Below are positions 16,966 to 25,540 of a stretch of DNA of 64,000 nucleotides, one piece after another (the stretch's first letter is position 1; every line of letters begins with the position of its first letter). The DNA comes from Chelativorans sp. GTDB taxonomy: Bacteria > Pseudomonadota > Alphaproteobacteria > Rhizobiales > Rhizobiaceae. The stretch covers positions 1 through 64,000 of the forward strand of contig NZ_JAPSLH010000016.1 in assembly GCF_031180965.1 (NCBI RefSeq), read 5' to 3'. Made by a program: the position numbers and the translations under genes. Under the pieces are notes generated by a model, which made no database searches, was not told the origin of the DNA, and saw only the letters and a program-made list of their open reading frames with translations.

Positions 16966-17703
16966 GTGCCCAGGATTCTCTTCGCGCTGTTCCTTGCGCT
17001 CGCCGCCAGTTTTCCGGGAGCGCTTCGCGCGCAGGAACGCGTCACCGTCTTCGCCGCCGCCAGCCTGAAGGAGGCGATGGACCGCGCAGGCGCCGCCTTC
17101 CGCAAAAGAACGGACATAGCAGTTGTCGTCTCGCTGGCGGCAAGCTCCGCGCTCGCGCGCCAGATCGAGGCCGGCGCGCCCGCCGACCTCTTTATCTCCG
17201 CGGACCAGGAATGGCTGGATTGGCTCGCCGAGCGCGACCTCACCCGCAAGGAGAGCCGCCGGCTCGTCGCGGCCAATGACTTGGTCATCGCCGCCAGGAC
17301 GTCCGAGGCCGCCGAGCCGGGAGCCATCCTCGGCCAGGGCCGGTTCGCGATGGGCGATCCCACGCATGTGCCCGCCGGCCGCTACGCACAGGCGGCGCTG
17401 ACCACGCTCGGCCTATGGGAGGCGGTGAAGGACCGCGCCGTCTTCGGCGAAAATGTGCGCGTGGCCCTGGAACTGGCCGAGCGGGGAGAGGTGGCCGCCG
17501 CGATCGTCTACGGCACAGACCAGCGCGCCGCCGGGCTTTTCCGCGTCTATACCTTTGCAGCGGAGAGCCACCCGCCGATCGTGTATCCTGCGGCCCTCAC
17601 CGCGAAGGCCGGTCCGGCGGCGGAGGCGTTCCTCGACTTCCTCTTGGGCGAAGCAGGGCAGAAGATATTCCGCGAACTCGGCTTTGCCCCGCCGCCGCTT
17701 TGA
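16966..17703 (+). CDS. modA: molybdate ABC transporter substrate-binding protein
   Basis: Periplasmic molybdate/tungstate-binding protein of 245 residues. A signal peptide (ILFALFLALAASFPGALRAQ) precedes the ModA core: VFAAASLKEAMDRAG, SSALARQIEAGAPADLFISAD and a C-terminal AEAFLDFLLGEAGQKIF. The GTG start at 16966 is chosen because GGAGGA lies just upstream and the signal peptide begins directly after it. It is the first gene of modABC; a 132-bp gap separates it from modB. No modE or Mo-responsive element was recognised. Confidence 0.93.
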   Translation: MPRILFALFLALAASFPGALRAQERVTVFAAASLKEAMDRAGAAFRKRTDIAVVVSLAASSALARQIEAGAPADLFISADQEWLDWLAERDLTRKESRRLVAANDLVIAARTSEAAEPGAILGQGRFAMGDPTHVPAGRYAQAALTTLGLWEAVKDRAVFGENVRVALELAERGEVAAAIVYGTDQRAAGLFRVYTFAAESHPPIVYPAALTAKAGPAAEAFLDFLLGEAGQKIFRELGFAPPPL

Positions 17704-17835
17704 CATGCCGAGCTCCGTCGCGCCCCTCTCCGACGTGGCTCGCGCCCACCCTCCTCACACGAGGGACGGTGGGGCGCCGGCCGCATGGTTTCACTCGCGC
17801 GCTGATGCGCCTGCTGCCATAGTGGAAACGGCCGC

Positions 17836-18528
17836 ATGAGCGAAGCCGAGCTCGGCATTCTCCTGCTTTCGGCAAGGGTGGCGCTCGCCGCCATGGCCGT
17901 CTCGCTCGTGCCGGCATTTGCGATCGCGTGGCTGCTCGCGCGCGGCCGCTTTCCCGGCAAGGCGGCGCTGCAGGCGCTGGTCACCCTGCCGCTCGTGCTG
18001 CCGCCGGTGGTGACCGGCTATGGGCTGCTCGTGCTCTTCGGTACGCAGGGCCCGCTCGGGCGCTTCTTCGAAAGCGTGTTCGGCCTGAGCTTCGCCTTCC
18101 GCTGGACGGGGGCGGCGCTTGCGGCCGGAGTCATGGCCTTTCCGCTCCTCGTCCGTCCCATCCGCCTCTCGCTGGAAGCGGTCGACCGCGGGCTGGAGGA
18201 GGCCGCCGCCACGCTCGGCGCCCGTCGCCCCGTCGTCTTCCTCACCGTCACCCTGCCGCTCGCCCTGCCGGGGCTGCTCGCGGGCACGGTGCTGGGCTTT
18301 GCCAAGGCGCTGGGCGAGTTCGGCGCCACCATCACCTTCGTCTCCAACATTCCCGGGGAGACGCAGACGCTTTCGCTCGCCATCTATGCGCTGATGCAGA
18401 GCCCGGCCGGCGACGCGGCGGCGCTGCGCCTGATCGTCATCTCGATCGTGCTTGCCCTCGCCGCCGTGATCCTCTCCGAATGGGTTGCGCGGCGCCTGCA
18501 AAGGAGGGGCGGCAATGGCGGCGCTTGA
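17836..18528 (+). CDS. modB: molybdate ABC transporter permease
   Basis: Inner-membrane permease of 230 residues with about five to six transmembrane segments. The EAA loop that contacts ModC is EEAAATLGARRP, followed by LAGTVLGFAKALGEFGATITF, typical of ModB. LPPVVTGYGLLVLFG is another family segment. It overlaps modC by 14 bp, implying coupled translation. Confidence 0.95.
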   Translation: MSEAELGILLLSARVALAAMAVSLVPAFAIAWLLARGRFPGKAALQALVTLPLVLPPVVTGYGLLVLFGTQGPLGRFFESVFGLSFAFRWTGAALAAGVMAFPLLVRPIRLSLEAVDRGLEEAAATLGARRPVVFLTVTLPLALPGLLAGTVLGFAKALGEFGATITFVSNIPGETQTLSLAIYALMQSPAGDAAALRLIVISIVLALAAVILSEWVARRLQRRGGNGGA

Positions 18529-19606
18529 GGTGGACATTTCCGGGCGGGCCGGCAGTTTCGCCGTCGCCGCCGCCTTCCGCGCGGAGCCCGGCGTGACCGC
18601 GCTGTTCGGCCGGTCCGGCGCGGGCAAGAGCACGATCCTGAAGATGATCGCCGGCACGGTGCGGCCGGAACGGGGCCGAATCGCCGCCGGGGGACGCGTG
18701 CTCTTCGACAGCGAGACGGGAAGCAACCTGCCGCCGAGGGCGCGCGGCATCGGCTTCGTGTTCCAGGAGGACCGGCTGTTCCCGCATCTTTCCGTGCGCA
18801 GGAATCTCACCTATGCCCGCTGGGCCGGACGGCGCACGGGCATGCGGGCTGTGGAGGAGGTGGTGGCGCTGCTCGGCCTAAAAACCTATCTCGACCGCTA
18901 TCCCGAAACGCTCTCGGGCGGCGAGCGCCAGCGCGTCGCTATCGGCCGGGCGCTCCTCGCCGAGCCGCAAATCCTGCTGATGGACGAGCCGCTCTCCTCG
19001 CTCGATCGGGAAAGGCGGGCGGAAATCCTTCCCTATCTCGAAGCAGTAGCCGACGAGGCGCGCATTCCGATCCTCTATGTCAGCCACGATACGGACGAGG
19101 TGGCACGGCTCGCCGACCGCGTGGTGGCGATCGAGGCGGGGAGGGTAGTTGCGGCCGGCACGCCTGCCGAAATCCTCGGCCATGCGGGCGGGGAGGAAGA
19201 CGGCCCCATCTCATTTCTCGACGGGGAGGTCGTGGCCTTCGATGCGGCCTATGGGACCGTCCTGGTCGAGACCGCCGGCGGACCGGTCGAGCTCTCCGCA
19301 AACGAGCTGCCGGCGGGAAGCCGGATAAGGCTGCGCATCGGCGCGGGCGACATCGCCATAGCCACAGCGGCGCATGAAGGGCTCTCGATCCGCAATCAGC
19401 TCCGGTGCGAGGTGGAGAAGGTGGAGCGGCGCGGCAATTCCGCGGAAGTCCTTCTCGGCTTTGGCCAGGAGAGGCTCACGGCGCGGATCACCGCGAAATC
19501 CGCGGACGCGCTGTCGCTTCGGCCGGGGCTGCGCGTGGTGGCGCTCATCAAGGCGATCTCCATCGAGCGCACCCGCCTGCTGCCCACGAGGTACCGCGGC
19601 GGCTGA
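18515..19606 (+). CDS. modC: molybdate ABC transporter ATP-binding protein
   Basis: ATPase energising molybdate import, 363 residues. Walker A is GRSGAGKST, the signature LSGGERQRVAIGRALL and Walker B ILLMDEPLSSLD; the H-loop is YVSHDTDEV. The C-terminal MOP (molybdopterin-binding-like) domain, about residues 290-355, carries SIRNQLRCEVEKVERRG and binds oxyanion. ATG 18515 has AAGGAGG upstream; it lies inside the end of modB. The probable small RNA at 19700 starts about 95 bp after its stop. Confidence 0.95.
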   Translation: MAALEVDISGRAGSFAVAAAFRAEPGVTALFGRSGAGKSTILKMIAGTVRPERGRIAAGGRVLFDSETGSNLPPRARGIGFVFQEDRLFPHLSVRRNLTYARWAGRRTGMRAVEEVVALLGLKTYLDRYPETLSGGERQRVAIGRALLAEPQILLMDEPLSSLDRERRAEILPYLEAVADEARIPILYVSHDTDEVARLADRVVAIEAGRVVAAGTPAEILGHAGGEEDGPISFLDGEVVAFDAAYGTVLVETAGGPVELSANELPAGSRIRLRIGAGDIAIATAAHEGLSIRNQLRCEVEKVERRGNSAEVLLGFGQERLTARITAKSADALSLRPGLRVVALIKAISIERTRLLPTRYRGG

Positions 19607-19688
19607 AGCCTTCCCGAAGAACCTGTGGAAGAATCTCCGAATTCGCGCGATGGTTGCGTTGTTAACTTCTTCTTAGGAGAAGACACAG

Positions 19689-19694
19689 TATAAA
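19689..19694 (+). promoter_or_regulatory. -10 element (TATAAA) for the small RNA
   Basis: TATAAA lies about 7 bp before the predicted RNA start near 19701. No good -35 is seen (CTTCTT at 19666-19671, 17 bp upstream, is weak). Confidence 0.45.
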
Positions 19695-19699
19695 TAGGC

Positions 19700-19769
19700 A
19701 TGTCGAATCCGCTTTCCTCCTCCCAAGCAGATTCGCATCGGGGCGGCCCAAGTGCCGCCCCAACTTTTC
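19700..19769 (+). ncRNA. probable trans-acting small RNA with anti-Shine-Dalgarno loop
   Basis: About 70 nt. The 5' hairpin has two stacked stems: CGAATC (19704-19709) with GATTCG (19730-19735), and GCTT with AAGC inside it. They display the ten-base loop TCCTCCTCCC (19715-19724), which is complementary to ribosome binding sites. A second hairpin, GGGGCGGC (19740-19747) with GCCGCCCC (19754-19761), is followed by AACTTTT, a rho-independent terminator. This layout resembles rhizobial sRNA families with CCUCCUCCC loops (alpha-r8/mmgR, alpha-r14). Family assignment is not certain. Confidence 0.68.
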
Positions 19770-19787
19770 CGGACCAGTTCTTAGCTT

Positions 19788-20966
19788 CTACTTTCTCCCG
19801 CCGGCCAGGAACTCGCCCATCCTGTCGATGGCACGCAGGATGTTCTCCTCGGAATTGGCGTAGGAGAGGCGGATATAGCCCTCGCCGAGAATGCCGAAAT
19901 CCGGCCCGCCGATGAGCGCCACGCCGGCCTCCTCCAGAAGCGCGGAAGCCAGTTCCTTGGCTTTCCAGCCGGTGCCCCGCATGTTCGGGAAGGCGTAGAA
20001 GGCGCCCTTGGGCGTGAGGCAGGAGAAGCCGGGCAGGCCGTTCAGCCCCTCGACCACCACTTTGCGGCGCGATTCGAAGGCGCGCATCATCTGCTCCACA
20101 TCGTCCTGCGGACCGTCTATCGCCGCGATGCCGGCATATTGCGCGGGCGCGTTGACGCAGGACCAGCAATTGACGGCCAGCTTCCGCACGAGGCCGTAGA
20201 GCCGGTCCGGCCAGATCGACCAGCCGAGCCGCCATCCGGTCATCGCCCAGGTCTTCGACCAGCCGTTCAGCACGATCAACCGGTCGCGGATTTCCGGGAA
20301 GGTCAGAAGCGACGTCGCCTTCTCGCCGTCATAGGTCATGACGTCGTAGATCTCGTCGGAGAGGATGGCGACCTGGGGGTACCCCTCCAGCCCCTTGACC
20401 AGCTTTGCAATCTCCTCGCGCGGGGTAACGCCGCCCGTCGGATTGGCGGGCGAGTTGAGGATCAGAAGCCGCGTCTTCGGCGTGATCAGGGAGAGCGTCT
20501 CCCCGGCCGAGAAGGCAAAGCCGTTCTCCTCGCGGATCGGCACCGGCACGGGCTTTGCCCCCGTGAACTCGATCATGGACCGGTAAATGGGGAAGCCCGG
20601 ATCCGGGTAGAGGATCTCCGTGCCCGGCTCGCCGAACATGACGATGGCCGCATACATGGTCGGCTTGCCGCCCGGCAGGATCATGATGTTGTCCGGCGAG
20701 ACCTCCACGCCGGTGGTGGCCAGCGTCCGCCTCGCCACGGCCTCGCGCGCAGGCAGGATGCCGGTCGCCGGCGTATAGCCGTGATGGCCGTCGCGCAGCG
20801 CCTTCACGGCGGCCTCGACGATGTGCTCGGGCGTGCGGAAATCCGGCTGGCCGATGCCGAGATTGATGATGTCGCGCCCCTGATGGGCAAGTTCCGTCGC
20901 CCGTGCCAGGACGGCAAAGGCGTTCTCCTCGCCGATACGGTCGAAAGCGGCTACGGTCTGGAGCAT
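19788..20966 (-). CDS. class I/II PLP-dependent aminotransferase (aspartate aminotransferase family)
   Basis: A cytoplasmic transaminase of 392 residues. The PLP lysine is Lys238 in GWSKTWAMTGWRLG. The cofactor contacts NSPANPTGG (171-179) and SDEIYD (203-208) are present, as are INLGIGQPDF near the N-terminus and YIRLSYANSEENI near the C-terminus. The fold-type I class is certain; the amino donor is not. It is divergent from an acetyltransferase gene. Confidence 0.88.
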   Translation of the reverse strand: MLQTVAAFDRIGEENAFAVLARATELAHQGRDIINLGIGQPDFRTPEHIVEAAVKALRDGHHGYTPATGILPAREAVARRTLATTGVEVSPDNIMILPGGKPTMYAAIVMFGEPGTEILYPDPGFPIYRSMIEFTGAKPVPVPIREENGFAFSAGETLSLITPKTRLLILNSPANPTGGVTPREEIAKLVKGLEGYPQVAILSDEIYDVMTYDGEKATSLLTFPEIRDRLIVLNGWSKTWAMTGWRLGWSIWPDRLYGLVRKLAVNCWSCVNAPAQYAGIAAIDGPQDDVEQMMRAFESRRKVVVEGLNGLPGFSCLTPKGAFYAFPNMRGTGWKAKELASALLEEAGVALIGGPDFGILGEGYIRLSYANSEENILRAIDRMGEFLAGGRK

Positions 20967-21045
20967 CGGGCGTTTCCATCTGGTGCTGTTGCGGTGCGGG
21001 CGCTTTTGTGACGCTTGGCAGGAAAAACGTCAACGAGGAAGCGCC

Positions 21046-21738
21046 GTGACCGACCTGAAGCACTGGACCGCCAGGCCCGAGCCCGCCCGCGCGCCGCTAG
21101 AGGGCCGCTATGTGCGGCTGGAGCCGCTCGACCCTAAGCGCCACGGCGATGGGCTCTTTGCCGCCTCGAGCGTGCCGGATGCCGGCCAGCGCTTCCGCTT
21201 CCTCAGCGACTATCCGCCGGAGACCCGCGAGGCCTTCCAGCCCTGGGTCGAAAAGGCGGCTGCCAGCCCCGACCCGCTCTTCTTCGCCGTCATCGACGCC
21301 GCCAGCGGCGAAATTGGCGGGCGGCAGGCCCTCCTGCGCATCGACGCGGCCAATGGCGTCGCCGAAATAGGCCACATCTATTGGGGGCCGGGCATTGCCC
21401 GCACCCCGCTCGCCACTGAAGCCCTGTTCCTGTTCGCCAGGCATGTCTTCGACGATCTCGGCTATCGCCGCTTCGAATGGAAGTGCAACGACCGCAACGA
21501 GCCCTCCAAGCGCTCTGCGCTCCGCTTCGGCTTCCGCTTCGAGGGGATTTTCCGCCAGCACATGGTGGTGAAAGGCGAAAACCGCGACACGGCGTGGTAT
21601 GCCATGCTCGATCACGAGTGGCCGGCGATCCGCAGGGCCATGGAACTCTGGCTTGCGCCGGAAAACTTCGATAGCAACGGGCGGCAGTTGCAAAGACTCG
21701 AGACCTTCAGGGAAAGAGCGCGTGGCGACCAGGGTTAG
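21046..21738 (+). CDS. GNAT acetyltransferase (RimJ/RimL type)
   Basis: A 230-residue acetyl-CoA-dependent N-acetyltransferase. The N-terminal GRYVRLEPLDPKRHGDGLF, the central GEIGGRQALLRID and the C-terminal FEWKCNDRNEPSKRSALRFGFRFEGIFRQHMVVKG-type region (shown here only in outline) define the RimL subgroup. The GTG start at 21046 has GAGGAA upstream; the longer frame from 20983 overlaps the divergent gene's promoter. The substrate is unknown. Confidence 0.85.
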   Translation: MTDLKHWTARPEPARAPLEGRYVRLEPLDPKRHGDGLFAASSVPDAGQRFRFLSDYPPETREAFQPWVEKAAASPDPLFFAVIDAASGEIGGRQALLRIDAANGVAEIGHIYWGPGIARTPLATEALFLFARHVFDDLGYRRFEWKCNDRNEPSKRSALRFGFRFEGIFRQHMVVKGENRDTAWYAMLDHEWPAIRRAMELWLAPENFDSNGRQLQRLETFRERARGDQG

Positions 21739-21795
21739 CTTCACGAGTGCGGATGGGGGGTGCGAAGGAGCGCCTGGCCGTCCAGACGGGTGCAG

Positions 21796-21999
21796 ATGAA
21801 GGAGAACCGCGGAGCCATCATCGCCGCCGCCCTCATCCTGCTCGGCTTCGGCATCGTGGGTTATTTCATGCCGCGGCTGATGCTGTGGGTAGGCAATTTC
21901 TCCACCGCCGCGGCAGGCCTGCTCGCGGCGGCTTTCGTGGCGGCGTTCTTCCTCGTCTTCTGGTTCAGGACGCGCAGCCAGAAGCGGAAGGAAAAGTAG
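21796..21999 (+). CDS. small two-helix membrane protein
   Basis: A 67-residue hypothetical protein with two hydrophobic segments, AIIAAALILLGFGIVGYFM and AAGLLAAAFVAAFFLVFWF, and a basic C-terminus (RTRSQKRKEK). It is probably an inner-membrane protein with both ends in the cytoplasm. It starts 57 bp after the acetyltransferase and may be co-transcribed. No function can be assigned. Confidence 0.65.
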   Translation: MKENRGAIIAAALILLGFGIVGYFMPRLMLWVGNFSTAAAGLLAAAFVAAFFLVFWFRTRSQKRKEK

Positions 22000-22000
22000 C

Positions 22001-22582
22001 TCAGGCCGCGGAAGACACCCGCCGCCCGGCCGCCTGCAAGACGCCCTCTGCGCCGTCAAGTGCGCCGGCGGACAGCTCCAGCGCCAGAAAGCGCTCCTTC
22101 TCGTAAGGGCCGGGCATGGCGAGGCGGTCCGTCCTTTCCGCCGAGAAGCCGAAGCGCGTATAATAGGGCGCATCGCCCACGAGCAGGATCGCGGTGTGGC
22201 CGAGGCGCGCAGCCTCGGCGATGGCGTGCCGCATCAGGGCTGCGCCGATACCCGCGCCCTTCAGCGCCGGCTCGACCGCGAGCGGTCCGAGGAGCAGGGC
22301 AGGCGCGCCGCTATTGCCGAGCCTGACATCCCACAGGCGTACAGTACCGACCAGTACGCTTTTCTCGTTGCGGGCGACAAAGGCCAGGCCCTCGGCGGGC
22401 AGGCGGCCGCGGCGCAGCTTTTCGGAGGACTTGCGCCGGCGCTTTGTGCCCATCGCGCGGTCGAGCAGCGCCTCGCGCGCCGGTATGTCGCCGGGCGCCT
22501 CGTGGGCGATGGAGAAAGCCGGCGCCTTTCCCGTTGCCGGGAGGCGGTCGGTGCGAAAGGTTTCGACGGCGTGCTGGGACAT
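22001..22582 (-). CDS. GNAT N-acetyltransferase (YhbS-like)
   Basis: A 193-residue acetyltransferase with the acetyl-CoA motif LAVEPALKGAGIGAALM and the following GHTAILLVGDAPYYTRFGF, typical of the YhbS subgroup. ATG 22582 has GAAGGA/GGGAAGA upstream and removes a basic extension to 22645. It converges on the small membrane protein gene, with 1 bp between stop codons, and lies downstream of ornithine decarboxylase in the same orientation (91 bp gap). Substrate unknown; a link to polyamines is only positional. Confidence 0.85.
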   Translation of the reverse strand: MSQHAVETFRTDRLPATGKAPAFSIAHEAPGDIPAREALLDRAMGTKRRRKSSEKLRRGRLPAEGLAFVARNEKSVLVGTVRLWDVRLGNSGAPALLLGPLAVEPALKGAGIGAALMRHAIAEAARLGHTAILLVGDAPYYTRFGFSAERTDRLAMPGPYEKERFLALELSAGALDGAEGVLQAAGRRVSSAA

Positions 22583-22673
22583 TCTTCCCGATCCTTCACA
22601 AGCGGTGGTTCCACAAGCGAACCCGGGCGGGCGAGACGCCCGCACCGGCCGTGACCCGAGAGGCTTCCGCCTC

Positions 22674-23807
22674 TCAGATCACGTAGGATCGGAGCGGCTC
22701 GAAGCCGTTGAAGGCGACCGAGGCGTAAGTCGTGGTATAGGCGCCCGTGCCCTCGATCAGCACCTCGTCGCCGATGGTCAGCGAGACCGGCAGCGGATAA
22801 GGCGTCTTCTCGTAGAGCACGTCGGCCGAGTCGCAGGTCGGGCCGGCAAGCACGCACGGAGCCGTCTCGTCGCCGTCGCGCGGGGTGACGAGCGGGTAGC
22901 GGATCGCCTCGTCCATGGTCTCCGCCAGGCCGCCGAACTTGCCGATGTCGAGATAGACCCAGCGCACATCGTCGCTGTCGGCCTTCCTGGAGATCAGCAC
23001 GACTTCCGACTTGATGACGCCGGCATTGCCCACCATGCCGCGGCCGGGCTCGATGATCGTCTCGGGGATGCGGTTGCCGAAATGCTTCCGCAGCGAGGAG
23101 AAGATCGCCTGGCCATAGGCCTGCGCCTGCGGCACGTCACGCAGATAGCGCGTCGGGAAGCCGCCGCCCATATTGACCATCTTGAGGACGATGCCCTCCT
23201 CGGCCAGCGCCTCGAACACCGTGCGGGCGTCGTTCAGCGCGCGGTCCCAGGCGGAAAGGTCCGTCTGCTGCGAGCCGACATGGAAGGAGACGCCGTGTGG
23301 GTCAAGGCCAAGCGCCTTCGCCCGGCGCAGGACATCGACGGCCATGGCCGGCACGCAGCCGAATTTGCGCGACAGCGGCCATTCGGCGCCCGCCCCGTCG
23401 GTGAGCACACGGCAGAACACGCGGGAGCCGGGGGCAGCGCGCGCGATCTTCTCCACCTCTTCCACGCAATCCACGGCGTAGAGGCGGATGCCCAGCTCGT
23501 AGGCGCGCGCTATGTCGCGCTCCTTCTTTATCGTGTTGCCGAAGGAGATGCGGTCGGGCGTCGCCCCCGCGTCGAGCGCCATCTCGATCTCGGTCACGGA
23601 AGCCGTGTCGAAGGACGAGCCGAGCGCCGTCAAAAGGCGCAGGATTTCCGGCGCGGGATTGGCCTTCACCGCGTAGAAGATCTTCGAATCGGGCAGCGCC
23701 CGCTCGAAAGCAACATAGTTCTCGCGCACGACGTCGAGATCGACGACGAGGCAGGGGCCCTCGGGACGTCGGGTGGCGAGAAAGTCGAGGATGCGCTGAG
23801 TCGCCAT
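22674..23807 (-). CDS. ornithine decarboxylase (fold-type III, PLP)
   Basis: Decarboxylates ornithine to putrescine. The 377 residues show the alanine-racemase-fold set: PLP lysine Lys48 in YAVKANP, HVGSQ (176-180), GGGFP, EPGR (253-256) and the catalytic cysteine motif CDSAD (Cys325). The last favours ornithine/lysine over diaminopimelate. With homospermidine synthase at 4572 it completes a putrescine-homospermidine route. ATG 23807 has GGAG upstream; ATG 23819 is possible. The long leader contains a translated-looking mini-ORF and hairpin (23893-23955), a likely site of control. Confidence 0.92.
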   Translation of the reverse strand: MATQRILDFLATRRPEGPCLVVDLDVVRENYVAFERALPDSKIFYAVKANPAPEILRLLTALGSSFDTASVTEIEMALDAGATPDRISFGNTIKKERDIARAYELGIRLYAVDCVEEVEKIARAAPGSRVFCRVLTDGAGAEWPLSRKFGCVPAMAVDVLRRAKALGLDPHGVSFHVGSQQTDLSAWDRALNDARTVFEALAEEGIVLKMVNMGGGFPTRYLRDVPQAQAYGQAIFSSLRKHFGNRIPETIIEPGRGMVGNAGVIKSEVVLISRKADSDDVRWVYLDIGKFGGLAETMDEAIRYPLVTPRDGDETAPCVLAGPTCDSADVLYEKTPYPLPVSLTIGDEVLIEGTGAYTTTYASVAFNGFEPLRSYVI

Positions 23808-23892
23808 CGGTTTCTCCATCGCTGCGGCCCTCAAGCCGCAAAAGAAGCTCAAGCTCTACGAGCGGCAAGCCGCCCGCGGTGGACAAAGGATG

Positions 23893-23955
23893 CGCCTTGG
23901 CGTTCCGACGGCCGGAGGGTGGAAATCACCGGAACCGTTGACGCGCCTTGCGCAT
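23893..23955 (-). promoter_or_regulatory. structured leader with Arg-rich mini-ORF upstream of ornithine decarboxylase
   Basis: On the minus strand a nine-codon ORF (MRKARQRFR, 23955-23926) has GGGAG nine bases upstream and ends 118 bases before the decarboxylase start. Its ATGCGC can pair with GCGCAT just downstream, and GTTCCG with CGGAAC, so translation of the mini-ORF would open or re-fold the hairpin. A conserved speF leader RNA is known upstream of alphaproteobacterial ornithine decarboxylases; identity with it was not tested. Confidence 0.5.
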
Positions 23956-24346
23956 AGCGATGAGCTCCCGCCTCGCGGCGAATGCTCGCTTTGTCTGCCT
24001 CAGCTTTGGATGGGAAACCCCTCCGCACTGCCGGCAATGAAGGTGTGCCTCTTCAGTAACCCCGGTCTTTGGACAACCGGCAGACACCAGAAAGGCCCGC
24101 ACCGTCGTTGCTTCAAGATGTCCTCGATCTCTCGGTTGGCCGTTAGATCGACTGGAGCGGTTAGGTCCAGGTACCGTACCGGTTTCCTCGCCATTTCGAG
24201 GCCCGGCGGACACCCACAGGCACGTGCGACTTTGGGCAGTCGCGATATAGGATCGTTCGCTGTCACAATCAACGCAAAATTCGCGCCGGCTTGAAAAATC
24301 CACCGCAAGCGCCGATTGTCCCGCCGAAGCTGCGGAAGAGGTTTCC
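23956..24346. other. 390-bp gene-free region between decarboxylase leader and amidase
   Basis: No convincing coding frame, tRNA or repeat is seen. It should hold the divergent promoters of ornithine decarboxylase (minus) and the amidase (plus); no clear -35/-10 pair was identified. Confidence 0.5.
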
Positions 24347-25534
24347 ATGACCGGCACACGCGACCCGCTCAACGCATTCGTCGACTATCCCGACAAGCCG
24401 GTGCGTTCCGCAGAAACGGGGCCGCTCAGGGGCCTCTCCTTCGGCCTGAAGGACATCTATGACGTCGCCGGCTATCCGACCGGCTGCGGCAATCCGCAGA
24501 AGGAGGCGGAAGCCGGGCCCGCGGCGAGCACCGCGCCGGCGATCCAGGCCCTGCTCGACGCTGGCGCCGCCTTTGCGGGGAAGACCCAGACGGACGAGCT
24601 CGCCTTTTCCATGATGGGCCTCAACGCCCATTTCCCGCCGCCGGTGAATGCTCGGGCGCGCGAGCGTGTGACCGGCGGCTCATCTTCGGGGTCGGCCGCC
24701 GCCGTCGCAGGCGGGCTGGCCGATTTCGCCATCGGGTCCGATACGAACGGCTCCGTGCGCATCCCGGCATCCTTCTGCGGGCTCCTCGGCCTGCGCACCA
24801 CCCATGGCCGAATCACGATGGAAGGCGCCATGCCGCTCGCGCCGTCGTTCGACACGCTTGGCTGGTTCACCCGCGATGCGGCGACATACGAAGCCGTCGC
24901 CAACGTGCTTTTCGGCGAAGATTCCCATGGCGAAGAGCTTCGCACGCCGGTGCGGATCGCCGAACTGGAGGCACGGTTCTTCGGCGAGGCGGAGCAAAAG
25001 GCCTATCGGGCAATGCTGGCCCGCGTGCTCGAGCGGTTCGAGAAGCCGGCAACCTTCCTCGCCCTGCCAGGAGAGCTGGAGGATCTCTACGAGAAGTTCA
25101 GGCAGATCCAGGCCTATGAGGCCTGGGCCTCACAGGCATCGTTCCTGTCCCAGAAGGATCGGGGTCTCGGTCCCGGCGTCAAGGAGCGGTTTGCCTTCGG
25201 CAGGTCGATCACGGGCGCAATGGTGGAGGAAGCGCGGCAAAGGCGGCGCGATTTCCAGGGCGATTTTTCCGCGCTGATGCGGCCGGACATGGTGGTCGTC
25301 ATGCCGACGCAGCCATCGGCTGCGCCGCTCAAGATCGCGACGCTGGAGGAGCAGGAGAGCTACCGCCATCGCGGCCTGGCGCTCACCTGCCTTGCCGGCC
25401 TGCTCGGCTGGCCGCAAATCTCCATTCCGCTCGGGGAGGTGCATGGCGCGCCTTTCGGCATCTCCCTGCTCGGGCCCGCAGGCAGCGACCGGCAGCTCAT
25501 CCGCATCGCGGCGAAAATCCTCTCCGGGTCCTGA
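24347..25534 (+). CDS. amidase-signature family amidase
   Basis: A 395-residue hydrolase with the Ser-Ser-Lys triad: Lys35 in GLKDIYDV, the cis-serine in GGSSSGSAAAVAGG (111-122) and the nucleophile Ser136 in GSDTNGSVRIPASFCG. The usual GSDTGGS is GSDTNGS here. A LysR gene starts 7 bp after its stop codon on the same strand, so the pair is probably one transcript and the regulator may control it. The substrate amide is unknown; the length fits small indole-/aryl-acetamide-type amidases as well as others. Confidence 0.88.
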   Translation: MTGTRDPLNAFVDYPDKPVRSAETGPLRGLSFGLKDIYDVAGYPTGCGNPQKEAEAGPAASTAPAIQALLDAGAAFAGKTQTDELAFSMMGLNAHFPPPVNARARERVTGGSSSGSAAAVAGGLADFAIGSDTNGSVRIPASFCGLLGLRTTHGRITMEGAMPLAPSFDTLGWFTRDAATYEAVANVLFGEDSHGEELRTPVRIAELEARFFGEAEQKAYRAMLARVLERFEKPATFLALPGELEDLYEKFRQIQAYEAWASQASFLSQKDRGLGPGVKERFAFGRSITGAMVEEARQRRRDFQGDFSALMRPDMVVVMPTQPSAAPLKIATLEEQESYRHRGLALTCLAGLLGWPQISIPLGEVHGAPFGISLLGPAGSDRQLIRIAAKILSGS

Positions 25535-25540
25535 CACCCC

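Noticed and set aside
22194-23957. 587-codon open frame opposite ornithine decarboxylase
   Set aside because: Antisense to a gene with all PLP fold-III motifs.
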